Assembly: GCA_030696315.1 (NCBI GenBank)
Contig: JAUYSM010000027.1
Coordinates: 1-64,000, forward strand
Direction: 5' to 3'
Origin: Pseudohongiella sp.
GTDB lineage: Bacteria > Pseudomonadota > Gammaproteobacteria > Pseudomonadales > Pseudohongiellaceae
DNA: 64,000 bases
The notes beneath the pieces are model-generated. The model saw only the letters and a program-made list of their open reading frames with translations, was not told the DNA's origin and ran no database searches. Made by a program: the position numbers and the translations under genes. Shown one piece after another: positions 45,288-54,175 of this stretch (its first letter is position 1; each line of letters starts with the position of its first letter).

Positions 45288-47840
45288 GTGAAAGTGACTA
45301 AGACGCATCAGCTTATTTTTAACAGATCGCTGCAAGGTTTGGGCGGTTTTATGATTGCGTTGACGCCCATCCTGTGGATTCTGCTACAGACTTTTACCGA
45401 TTCAATACCTGTCTCTACACAACATTTTTTCTGGGTGCACTCTGCGCTGATGCTGTTCTCAGTGGTGGTGTGCGCCTGTATTTTTATTGTTGGCTGGCAT
45501 GTACTGGACGAATCGCGCCCAAAAGCTTCGGTGTTGCTGGCCTGTGCATTTCTGGCGGTAGGACTGTTTGACACGGCGCATATGTTGTCTTATCAAGGTA
45601 TGCCGGATTTTCTGACCACAAACACCTCTGAAAAAGCCTTGGCATTCAGATTGATCGCCGGTCTGATAGCCGCCATTGCGCTGTTGGTATTTGTGATGCC
45701 GCGTCCAGATATGCAGCCTCCCAAGCCAGTGTTATCCAAAGCGCTGTATCTGGCGGTGACCCTGACGGGGGCTTTAGGTCTCAGTCTGCTGTTTATATTT
45801 TCACCCGCTGTGCTTCAGCCGCTATCAAATACCAGTCTGATGTCTGGCTTGTTGGATATGTTGGTGATTGTTGTCCATATAATCACACTGTACTGGCTGT
45901 TGAAGGGGAAAAGTGCCATCGACGCACCAAACCGCTCTGGATTGGCCTTGGCAGTTGGTTTGATGGTTGCCAGCCAAAGCTTGTTTCTGCTCAGTGTTGA
46001 GGCCATGGATCCCGCCAGTTTTCTGGCTCACGTTTATAAAGCAATTTCTTACGTGTTTTTGTATCGATCCATTTTCTTGAACAATATCAGCCTTCCTGTC
46101 GTTCGGCTCAGAGATGCAAACCAGAGCTTGCAGTACTACGCCAGTCAGATGGATGAACTGCTGCGCAATGCACCCGATGGCATTGTAGGGGTGGATACCA
46201 GTGGCAAAATTACCTTTCTGAACGCGCGCACCGAGGACATGTTCGGGTACTCACAGCAAGAGTTGGTGGGTGAAAAAATAGAGATGTTGTTGCCTATTTC
46301 TATGCGTGATCGACACAGCCATTTGCGCTCCGAGTATTTGCGCACACCCACCGGGCGACCCATGTCGACAACCCGTGGGCTGGTTGGTCGGCGCAAGGAT
46401 GGAAGAGAGGTGCCCTTGGATATTGCACTGGGGTTTCACCAGGGTATCCACGGTGGACAGATTACCGCATTTATTCGAGATGTAACGGAGCGCCAGAAGC
46501 TGGAAGCTGAGATGCTGCACAGGGCAAATCATGATTTGCTAACCGGTCTGCCCAATCGCGCGTTGTTGAGGGAACGGCTGGAACGTGCCCTGGTGCAGGC
46601 GCGCCGTCAACAAAGTGGTTTTGCGCTGATCATGATTGATCTGGATAACTTCAAGGACATCAATGATGGCTGGGGTCACAGTCTGGGTGATCAATTGTTG
46701 GTGACGGTGGCACGCCGCCTGGCTGGAGTGCTGCGCGAGGGTGATACTGTTGCGCGGTTTGGCGGTGACGAGTTTGTTGTTCTGGCCGAGAACATGGCTG
46801 ATCCCGAGGCGACTCGCGCCATCGTTGACAAAATTCTGTCAGTGCTCAGTCACGTGTTTATGCTTGGGCAAACCGAATTTGTGGTAAGCGCCAGTTTGGG
46901 GGTTGCCAACTATCCCCTGCATGGCAATGATACCGAGACCTTGTTGAGCATGGCAGACATTGCCATGTACAAAGCAAAAGGTGCCGGGCGTCGCACCGCC
47001 TGTTTTTACGACGAAACCATGGGCCTGCATCAACAACAGCAAACGCAGTTAAAAAGCTGGTTGATCGGGGCGCTTGAAAAGCAAGAATTGATGGTCTTTT
47101 ACCAGCCGCAGTACGATGTAGCCAACCAGGACATTATCGGCTTTGAAGCCTTGCTGCGCTGGGATCACCCAGAAGTCGGCTGGATTTCGCCTGACAAGTT
47201 TATTCCGGTGGCAGAAGCCAATGGCATGATTATTCCGGTCACAGAATGGATACTGCGACAGGTTTGTGCCCAGATTAATATCTGGCAAGACATGGGGTAT
47301 CACAACCGGGTATCGGTGAATATCTCGGCAGTGCACTTCCGGCGCGAAGGCGTGCTTTGCCAACTGATTGAAAACCTGTTGGATTGCTCTGGAATCAATC
47401 CACAATTGCTGGGTCTTGAGTTGACAGAAACGGCACTGATGGATAATCCCGCCATAGTTGCTGACACCTTGCGGCGTATGGTGGGTCTGGGATTGCACAT
47501 TTCTATTGATGATTTTGGCACCGGATATTCCTCGCTGGCATCATTGCAGTTGTACCCGCTACATACACTCAAGGTTGACCGAAGCTTTATGGGCGGGCTT
47601 GCGCGCGACAACAAGAGCGCCGCCATTGTCAAAGGACTGGTGAATCTGGCGGCGAGTCTGGGTCTGGAAGTGTTGGCCGAAGGGGTTGAGACTGAAGATC
47701 AATTGGATTTTTTGCGATCCTGCGGTTGTGACAGTATTCAGGGTTGGCTGATGAATCCTGCCATGTCATCATTTGCCTGTACGCAGTTACTGGCAGAAAC
47801 AGGCAGCACTCAGCGTGTGATGAAGTCGCTGGTGGTGTGA
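45288..47840 (+). CDS. MASE3-PAS-GGDEF-EAL c-di-GMP turnover protein
   Basis: An 850-residue membrane protein with both c-di-GMP domains. The first about 270 residues form a seven-to-eight-helix sensor with FDTAHMLSYQGMPDF, the hallmark of the MASE3 domain. A PAS domain lies at about 288-400. The GGDEF domain is intact (RFGGDEFVVLAE at about 490), and the EAL domain has EALLRWDHPEVGWISPDKFIPVAE at about 620 and DDFGTGYSSL, so both synthase and phosphodiesterase motifs look complete. The start is uncertain: GTG 45288 is used; TTG 45189 would add 33 residues without homology and GTG 45294 is two codons later. Confidence 0.9.
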   Translation: MKVTKTHQLIFNRSLQGLGGFMIALTPILWILLQTFTDSIPVSTQHFFWVHSALMLFSVVVCACIFIVGWHVLDESRPKASVLLACAFLAVGLFDTAHMLSYQGMPDFLTTNTSEKALAFRLIAGLIAAIALLVFVMPRPDMQPPKPVLSKALYLAVTLTGALGLSLLFIFSPAVLQPLSNTSLMSGLLDMLVIVVHIITLYWLLKGKSAIDAPNRSGLALAVGLMVASQSLFLLSVEAMDPASFLAHVYKAISYVFLYRSIFLNNISLPVVRLRDANQSLQYYASQMDELLRNAPDGIVGVDTSGKITFLNARTEDMFGYSQQELVGEKIEMLLPISMRDRHSHLRSEYLRTPTGRPMSTTRGLVGRRKDGREVPLDIALGFHQGIHGGQITAFIRDVTERQKLEAEMLHRANHDLLTGLPNRALLRERLERALVQARRQQSGFALIMIDLDNFKDINDGWGHSLGDQLLVTVARRLAGVLREGDTVARFGGDEFVVLAENMADPEATRAIVDKILSVLSHVFMLGQTEFVVSASLGVANYPLHGNDTETLLSMADIAMYKAKGAGRRTACFYDETMGLHQQQQTQLKSWLIGALEKQELMVFYQPQYDVANQDIIGFEALLRWDHPEVGWISPDKFIPVAEANGMIIPVTEWILRQVCAQINIWQDMGYHNRVSVNISAVHFRREGVLCQLIENLLDCSGINPQLLGLELTETALMDNPAIVADTLRRMVGLGLHISIDDFGTGYSSLASLQLYPLHTLKVDRSFMGGLARDNKSAAIVKGLVNLAASLGLEVLAEGVETEDQLDFLRSCGCDSIQGWLMNPAMSSFACTQLLAETGSTQRVMKSLVV

Positions 47841-47883
47841 AGTCAGCACTGTTTTTAATGCCGACGAAAAAAGGATGTATGTG

Positions 47884-48423
47884 ATGGGTGAACGCTATAA
47901 AGCACTGACAGATGAGCACATCGAGTTTATCCGGCACCAAAAGCTGTTTTTTGTGGGTACCGCCGGTGAGGACAGTTTGATCAACGTTTCACCCAAAGGG
48001 ATGGACAGCTTCAGGGTGATCAGCCACTCACAGATTATGTGGTTGAACCTGACCGGCAGTGGCAATGAAACGGCCGCGCATGTGCTTGAGAATGGCCGTA
48101 TGACGGTAATGTTCTGTTCCTTTGAAAAACAGCCCGTGATCATGCGCTTGTATGGCACGGCGCGTGTGATTCACGCCTGGGACAAAGAATGGGCTGAGCT
48201 TGTTGAGCAATTTCCTGCGTATACGGGTGCACGCCAGATTTTTGTGCAAGACGTGACGCTGGTGCAGACTTCATGCGGATTTGCAGTGCCATACTTTGAG
48301 TACCAAGGTGATCGGCCCACACTTGATAAGTGGGCGCTCAACAAAGGTCGCGACGGCATAGAACAATACTGGAAAGACAAAAATACCCGCAGCCTTGATG
48401 GCAAACCCACAGGTATTCAGTAG
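47884..48423 (+). CDS. Pyridoxamine 5'-phosphate oxidase family protein
   Basis: A 179-residue split-barrel flavin-binding-type protein. It begins ALTDEHIEFIRHQKLFFVGTAG, then NVSPKGMDSFRVISHSQIMWLNLTGSGNETAAH and the later FEKQPVIMRLYGTARVI. These match PPOX-family proteins of the pyridoxamine-phosphate-oxidase-like group that are not PdxH. Substrate and cofactor (FMN, F420 or haem) cannot be told from sequence. Start ATG 47884 has AAGG with 9-nt spacing; ATG 47875 is also in frame. The stop lies 7 bp from the converging epoxide hydrolase gene. Confidence 0.85.
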   Translation: MGERYKALTDEHIEFIRHQKLFFVGTAGEDSLINVSPKGMDSFRVISHSQIMWLNLTGSGNETAAHVLENGRMTVMFCSFEKQPVIMRLYGTARVIHAWDKEWAELVEQFPAYTGARQIFVQDVTLVQTSCGFAVPYFEYQGDRPTLDKWALNKGRDGIEQYWKDKNTRSLDGKPTGIQ

Positions 48424-48430
48424 TCACCCA

Positions 48431-49519
48431 TTAAAGGCCTTTCAGAAACTCGAGCACGGCGGCATTGGTTTCTTCAGGACGTTCCTGTTGAATCCAATGG
48501 CCTGCCTCTGGAATCAGAATCACGCCACGCAGGTCGTCAACCACTCTGCGCATTGCGCCCTCCAGACGGGCTTGTGGGGCACCGGCAATCACAACATCCT
48601 TCTCACCCGCCAGAAACAGCGTGGGCACCGTAACGCGCGCATCAGCCAGTTGCGGAGTCATTTCCCAGTTGCGATGAAAATTGCGATAGTAGTTCACACC
48701 GCCACGAAAACCGGCTGCTTTGAACTGATTCACAACGTAGTCGAGGTCGTTCTGGGTCAGCCAGTCAGGTAAGCCAAGCGGTTTGCCCATGCGCCCGATC
48801 CAGCCACCGGCACTGCGTTTGCGATCAGTAATCGTGGCTGGCTCGCGCGGAGAGTTGGGTGACAGATACAGGCGGCTCAGCAGGCCTGCAGGATCCGCGT
48901 CGTATTCGGCTTCGGCAACACCAGGCTCTTGATGGTAAAGAATGTAGTAGAAGTTATCCCCATAAGCCTCTTGCCAGCTTAGCAGCGGCGACTGTGCGGC
49001 GCGGCCGCTGTACGGCACGCTCATGGCCACCAGCGCTGAGAATCGGTCCGGGTGCAGCAAGACTGTGTTCCAGGCCACAATTGAACCCCAGTCATGTCCA
49101 ATAATGATGGCTTTTTCTTCGCCAAAGGCATCCACCAGACCCACCATGTCGGCAGCGATCTCAGTGATGTTGTAGTCCTCAACATTGGCGGGGGCATCGG
49201 TCGCACCGTAACCACGCATATCGGGTGCGACCACCCGGTATCCGGCATTGGCGACGGCCACAATCTGATGTCGCCAGGAGTACCATGACTCAGGCCAGCC
49301 GTGCGCCATAATCACAAGAGGTCCGCTGTCACCCATGGTGGCCACGCGCATACGGATGCCGTTGGATTGCACAAACTGGAAATTGATATCGTCGATGGGT
49401 GAGGTTTCGTTCATAAGTGACTCTCCGGATGGTGCCTGCGCGGTGGCGGCGCCGGGCAAGGTTGTTGCGCCCAGAATAAACAAACCTGCGGCAAAAATTT
49501 CAAGTAGGTAGTTTTTCAT
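48431..49519 (-). CDS. Exported alpha/beta hydrolase, epoxide hydrolase-like
   Basis: A 362-residue alpha/beta hydrolase with a signal peptide (about 1-28, ending TATAQA). The oxyanion motif HGWPESWYSW is at 73-82. The nucleophile is Asp143 in GHDWGSIVAW, which marks epoxide hydrolases or haloacid-type enzymes rather than serine esterases. The catalytic His is in PEAGHWIQQERPEE near the end. Soluble epoxide hydrolases turn epoxides into diols; the substrate here is unknown. It is one of two such proteins in the window (see 57410-58747), the other being of the microsomal EHN type. A secretory signal is less common in this family. Confidence 0.88.
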   Translation of the reverse strand: MKNYLLEIFAAGLFILGATTLPGAATAQAPSGESLMNETSPIDDINFQFVQSNGIRMRVATMGDSGPLVIMAHGWPESWYSWRHQIVAVANAGYRVVAPDMRGYGATDAPANVEDYNITEIAADMVGLVDAFGEEKAIIIGHDWGSIVAWNTVLLHPDRFSALVAMSVPYSGRAAQSPLLSWQEAYGDNFYYILYHQEPGVAEAEYDADPAGLLSRLYLSPNSPREPATITDRKRSAGGWIGRMGKPLGLPDWLTQNDLDYVVNQFKAAGFRGGVNYYRNFHRNWEMTPQLADARVTVPTLFLAGEKDVVIAGAPQARLEGAMRRVVDDLRGVILIPEAGHWIQQERPEETNAAVLEFLKGL

Positions 49520-49858
49520 GTCAACAGTAGTCCAATGCAGAGTGCCGATTGATGAGGTAACGTTGAGCCGAGCTTACAACAAAACGGTCGATCAGCAATA
49601 CCTCTAACCCAACTGGCTAATATAAGCATGGCCAGTCCTTGTGCCATTATAAGCATTGCTGATCACAACGAAGGACGTTGACGGGGAGAATGGATTCTGC
49701 CCGCAGCAAGGTGTCCTGAAAGAGATTTAACCCTGCCGAGGTCTCAGATATTACTCATCTCACCAGCCAGTTTTTGAAGCTGAATGTATTCATATTCTTT
49801 TCTGGTTAGTGTAATTTCGAGATTTTACGTCAGCCCATAGACACCATGTGAGCCAGTT
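49520..49858. other. Divergent intergenic region with nested inverted and direct repeats
   Basis: A 339-bp gap between the epoxide hydrolase and the large repeat protein. It contains GATCAGCAAT (49590-49599) and ATTGCTGATC (49655-49664), a perfect 10-bp inverted repeat with a 55-nt interior. Inside are two direct copies of TATAAGCAT (49621-49629 and 49648-49656) and a GGCCAG/GTGCCA segment. The rest shows no gene. The structure could be an operator region or a mobile-element remnant; none of the usual insertion ends was recognised. Confidence 0.5.
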
Positions 49859-52800
49859 ATGCGAATAGCCGTTACCGTTTTAAGCGTTTTGTTTTCCTGC
49901 CTTTTGACAACCACAGGGAGTATCGCCCAATCGAACAGTGCTGTATGCAGCACACCCTCTGGCGCCCTTGCGCTCGGGCAGACAGTGTCAGGTGTACTTG
50001 ATGCCGCCAGTGATTGTTTGAGCGGAGATCGACTGTCGGATATTTATACGTTAACGCTGGATCGGACAACGCTTTTCCGTGTTGAGCAGACCTCGACGGC
50101 TTTTACGCCCATGACCGGCATGTACCGCGCGGGTAATAACACGCAGTTGATCGGCAGCCGTACCGCATCTGGTTCCACGGTATTTACTGAATACCTGCTG
50201 CCTGCCGGAAGTTATTGGGTGGTGGCAACGTCGACCTCGACGAGTGCGTCAGCGCCGCCCTCTGGCAATTACTCGGTAAAACTCAGCCAGGCATTGGAAC
50301 TGAACGACATTCAATCAGTTGCAGCGTATGGGCCGGTCAGACTGGTCCCGGGTGTCACGGTCAGTGGCGCATTAAAGACAACTGATGCCGTGGAGCCTTT
50401 GGTTCAGGATGGTGTGACCCGGTACATAGACGGCTACAGTTTTTATGTGCCGGCTGGAACTACGGTTAACGCGACACTGGTCAGTGATTTTGATTTTCGC
50501 GTCGCGCACTGGACCGGCACCACCTTCTCAAATGCCACGCTGACGCAGGTTAAAGTCGGGACAGCTGGTTCGGTATCCGAGCTGACATTACCAGGCCCGG
50601 CTAACTATCTGGTGTACGTGCTGGGTGAGAATGCTGCTGCGCTGGGTACCTATACCTTGAGTCTGGAAACAGCTGCCGGCGTACAGCCCGGTATTGTGCA
50701 GGCCTGCACATCCGGTATTCCTGCCATTACACTCGGCCAGTCAGTAAGCGGCTCATTAAACGCGGCCACAGACTGTTATTTTGAAGGGCGTCTGTCCGAT
50801 CGTTTTCAGTTGACGCTTGATCAGGAAACCTTGTTCCGCGTTGAGCAGTCATCCGCTGATTTTGCCTCGATGACGGGTCTGTACCGTGCTGGCGATAACT
50901 CACAGCTACTCGGTAGCCGCATTACCAATGGCAGCAGTGTCGTCACCGAATATTTGATGCCAGCCGGCAGTTACTGGTTGTCAGCCTCCTCTAATCTGGC
51001 CAACACGGGCAACCCACGTTCTGGCGCTTACTCGGTCAGTGTGAGCACTAAGCTTGATGCATCGCAGGTGCAAAGCAGTTGTGCGCACGGCCCGGTGCGA
51101 TTGCTGCCCGGCATGTCAGCGCGCGGCGAACTCACGCAGTCAGACTGTGTTGACCCTATTGCCAATGATCTCGTCAGACGCTTGGATGGCTACAGCTTTT
51201 TTGTCCCTGCGGGCAGCACGGTTTATGCATCGCTGAATGCCGGGTTTGATCACCGCTTTGCGCAATGGAGCGGGACTACTTTTTCTAACCTTACGTTCAC
51301 GCAGCAGACCGCAGGACCGGCCGGCACAACAACAGTAACACCGCTGCCAGGGCCGGCTAATTACATCATGTACGTCATCGGTGAAAACACGGGAGCACTG
51401 GGGATTTACTCCATTGATCTGGCCACAACCCCGCCGGGTGGTCTGGGCAGGCCTGAAGCCTGTAGCAACAATCTGCCGACCATTAATCTGGGGCAAACCG
51501 TGACCGGACTGCTCAACGGTGCCACGGACTGTTTTACAACAGGCAGATTATCAGATCGTTACGCGCTGACACTCTCTGAGCAGACGCTATTCCGTGTAGA
51601 GCAAAGCTCTGCTCAGTTTGCGTCGATGACCGGTATCTATCGTGCCGGCAATGGCACCCAGCTGTTGGGCAGCCGAATTACCAATGGGTCGACAGTATTT
51701 ACTGAATACTTGCTGCCGGCCGGCAATTATTGGCTGATGGCATCCTCTACCAATACCAGTTCAGACAGTCCGCCGACCGGCACGTATACTGTCAAAGTGT
51801 CAGAGGCTCTGCCTCTGTCGCAGATAGTGTCATCGTCAGTTCACGGGCCTGTGCGCACGGTACTTGGAGCGGTGGTCAATGGACAGCTGACAGAGACCGA
51901 TGCTCTGGAGCCGGTGATCCGTGATGGCATCACCCGATTCCTTGATGGCGTCAGTTTTTATGTGCCAGCCGGAACCACTGTCGAAGCCACGTTGGTGTCG
52001 AGCTTTCCGCATATCTTCTCCATGTGGAAAGGCAGCGGATCAAACAACCTGACCTTGTCAGAATTTCCAAGTAATGCGGCAGGTGCAACCACTCGCTTTG
52101 ATTTGGTCGGACCGTCTTACTATCTGCTCTACGCGATCGGTAACGCCAATCGCGTGACGGGCAGTTATACCATCAGTCTTAATGTCAAAGGATCACTGCC
52201 GGATTCAGCTGTGGAGCAGAAACGCGGAGAAATTGCTCAGCTGGTCAACAGCATCGTATTGCCACCGCAGACAACCGTACCACAGAGTGTGTCACAGCAG
52301 GTTGGTAGCGCGTTGACACAAGCCAGCACACTGGCATCCCAGGTGATTGCTAACACCAACAGTGGTGTGGGCAATCTGGCGACCTCGATCAGTGCCATGC
52401 AGACCATCAGCAACACCGCGGGCATCGGCAGCAACGTGGTGCAGGCGGGTGGAGCCATCACTGCCAACTCGGTGCTGACGTCCCTGACGGATGTCGCCGC
52501 AGTTGTAGGTGCAATTTCAACTCGCAATTTTGAGATGACGCCGCAACAGATCGCTGCTGTGCAGACCGTGGCAGCTGACGCGCTCAGCAGTTCATCCAAG
52601 CTCATCAGTAGTGCGTCTTCGCTCGACACACTGAAATCAGTGGTCGCCGCCGCCAGTGATGTAGTCAGTGGCGCAGCAAAAGCCGGCGCACCGTTATCCG
52701 GTGATCTGGTGACCAGTATGGAAGACCTGGCTGCCAAAGCCATTCGCTCGGGCATACAAGGGTTTGCGACCGGTGTCGATCCGGCGAGTAACTCGGCGGT

Positions 52801-53815
52801 CGAAGCGGTATTGCGCAGCAACCCTGCTGCACTGGAATTTGCGTTGGATGTTTCTGTACAGGTTGCCTCAACCGTGCAGTCTGATGAGGCAACTCTTCAA
52901 CAAGCCTTGACAGCCAAGGGTGCGCCAGCAGCCATCAGCTATAGTCTCAGTGCGGTGGTCAATGCGATCAGCAATCCCACTGGCGTCACCATTAATGGCA
53001 TCAGTGCGCGTGAAACGCTAAAGGATGCCTTGTTTGAGTTCTTGATTGGGCCGCCTCAGACTGTCAGCAGTGCGCGCTCTGTGATGGCACTCAGTACAGA
53101 TCTGTTAACGGTTGACGTTGACTCAGTCACTGGCGCCATCACCATTGCTGTTCCGGGTGAGCGGTACGCTGCAGCGATACAGAACACCCGCATTGTGCCG
53201 GCGTCCGTCCCCAAGGGCCTGTATTACCTGCGCGATGGCCGCTTGCTGGTGGTGTCTGGTCGCCGGGTGGCAATTGAACTGGCACCTGTGACCAGCGATC
53301 TTGTTGGTTTCACAGCCTTGGTGCGCGGTGCGGGCTTTAATCTGCGTCAGCGAGAGGATGCGGCAATTGAGATCGATCTGGGTGCGGGCAACCGATTTGT
53401 GGGCGTATTTGCCTACGATAATATTGCTGCCGCTGTCGGCGTATGTGGTCAGGCAGGTCTGGAAGAGCCCGCAACCGCCGCTAACTCGGCGCAGCATGCG
53501 TTTGTCATGACCTGTGCAAACGGAGCCAGACACCGGATTCTGCCGCATGTGCTCAGTGCTGATTTCTACGATGCTGTAAATGCAAGTGCCAGTACGGATC
53601 GCAACACCGGCTTTATCACGGTCAGTGGTGCTGGTCGCTTTAAACCCTCGTTTTTTGTGGCGCCACCGTCAGCTGCTGACACAGCGTACTGGCAAGCTAA
53701 CAAAAATAGTGCTGGAATAGCGCTACGCGTCACCGATGTCAACGGCGATGGCATCAATGACTATGTGCTGTTCACTCAGAATGGGGTACAGCCACTATTT
53801 GGAGCGGCTCCTTGA
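49859..53815 (+). CDS. Large secreted repeat protein (three PPC-like double modules, Ala/Ser-rich helices, carboxyl beta domain)
   Basis: A 1318-residue exported protein of unknown function. The signal peptide ends about residue 24 (GSIAQ). Three modules of about 250 residues start near 31, 282 and 534. Each holds half A (LGQTVSG, LSDRYALTL, LFRVEQ, LLPAGSYW) and half B (DGYSFYVPAGTTV, PGPANYLVYVLGEN), reminiscent of pre-peptidase C-terminal domains. Residues about 785-1105 are Ala/Ser/Val-rich and probably helical. The last about 200 residues end in VTDVNGDGINDYVLFTQNG, a Ca2+-binding-type loop. Repeats 2 and 3 each begin with a cysteine. No protease or enzyme motif is visible; surface or matrix roles are plausible. 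A small membrane protein gene follows. Confidence 0.75.
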   Translation: MRIAVTVLSVLFSCLLTTTGSIAQSNSAVCSTPSGALALGQTVSGVLDAASDCLSGDRLSDIYTLTLDRTTLFRVEQTSTAFTPMTGMYRAGNNTQLIGSRTASGSTVFTEYLLPAGSYWVVATSTSTSASAPPSGNYSVKLSQALELNDIQSVAAYGPVRLVPGVTVSGALKTTDAVEPLVQDGVTRYIDGYSFYVPAGTTVNATLVSDFDFRVAHWTGTTFSNATLTQVKVGTAGSVSELTLPGPANYLVYVLGENAAALGTYTLSLETAAGVQPGIVQACTSGIPAITLGQSVSGSLNAATDCYFEGRLSDRFQLTLDQETLFRVEQSSADFASMTGLYRAGDNSQLLGSRITNGSSVVTEYLMPAGSYWLSASSNLANTGNPRSGAYSVSVSTKLDASQVQSSCAHGPVRLLPGMSARGELTQSDCVDPIANDLVRRLDGYSFFVPAGSTVYASLNAGFDHRFAQWSGTTFSNLTFTQQTAGPAGTTTVTPLPGPANYIMYVIGENTGALGIYSIDLATTPPGGLGRPEACSNNLPTINLGQTVTGLLNGATDCFTTGRLSDRYALTLSEQTLFRVEQSSAQFASMTGIYRAGNGTQLLGSRITNGSTVFTEYLLPAGNYWLMASSTNTSSDSPPTGTYTVKVSEALPLSQIVSSSVHGPVRTVLGAVVNGQLTETDALEPVIRDGITRFLDGVSFYVPAGTTVEATLVSSFPHIFSMWKGSGSNNLTLSEFPSNAAGATTRFDLVGPSYYLLYAIGNANRVTGSYTISLNVKGSLPDSAVEQKRGEIAQLVNSIVLPPQTTVPQSVSQQVGSALTQASTLASQVIANTNSGVGNLATSISAMQTISNTAGIGSNVVQAGGAITANSVLTSLTDVAAVVGAISTRNFEMTPQQIAAVQTVAADALSSSSKLISSASSLDTLKSVVAAASDVVSGAAKAGAPLSGDLVTSMEDLAAKAIRSGIQGFATGVDPASNSAVEAVLRSNPAALEFALDVSVQVASTVQSDEATLQQALTAKGAPAAISYSLSAVVNAISNPTGVTINGISARETLKDALFEFLIGPPQTVSSARSVMALSTDLLTVDVDSVTGAITIAVPGERYAAAIQNTRIVPASVPKGLYYLRDGRLLVVSGRRVAIELAPVTSDLVGFTALVRGAGFNLRQREDAAIEIDLGAGNRFVGVFAYDNIAAAVGVCGQAGLEEPATAANSAQHAFVMTCANGARHRILPHVLSADFYDAVNASASTDRNTGFITVSGAGRFKPSFFVAPPSAADTAYWQANKNSAGIALRVTDVNGDGINDYVLFTQNGVQPLFGAAP

Positions 53816-53828
53816 TAATCGATGGTTT

Positions 53829-54152
53829 ATGTTGACCTTGTTGGATTTGATCGGGCTGGCATTGCTGGTTTTGCTACTGAACCACTGGTGGCGATCACGC
53901 GATGCCAAAGCCTACGCCTTGGTATATGCAGGCCAGCGCTGCCAGGAGCTGGATTTACAATTACTGGATCAGAGTATTGTGCTGCACAAGATACGTCTGA
54001 AGCGCAGTGACAGCGGTATGCTGCAGTGGTGGCGCGAATACCGCTTTGAGTTTTCCTCAACCGGACAGGATCGTTACCCCGGTTCATTAACGATGTCAGG
54101 TTACCGCCTGCTCAGTATTGAGCTGGCGGCACACGTGACCTATATCCATTAA
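53829..54152 (+). CDS. DUF3301 family membrane protein
   Basis: A 107-residue protein with one membrane helix (LTLLDLIGLALLVLLLNHWW) followed by a cytoplasmic or periplasmic stretch with YAGQRCQELDLQLLDQSIVL, LKRSDSGMLQWWREYRFEFSSTG and SGYRLLSIEL, matching the DUF3301 pattern seen in gammaproteobacteria. Function unknown. The start is uncertain: ATG 53829 (14 nt after the large repeat protein's stop) has no obvious ribosome site, and an in-frame ATG 53781 would overlap that gene. Close spacing suggests co-transcription with it. Confidence 0.75.
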   Translation: MLTLLDLIGLALLVLLLNHWWRSRDAKAYALVYAGQRCQELDLQLLDQSIVLHKIRLKRSDSGMLQWWREYRFEFSSTGQDRYPGSLTMSGYRLLSIELAAHVTYIH

Positions 54153-54175
54153 AGCAGCCGTTTGCCGGGTATCAG

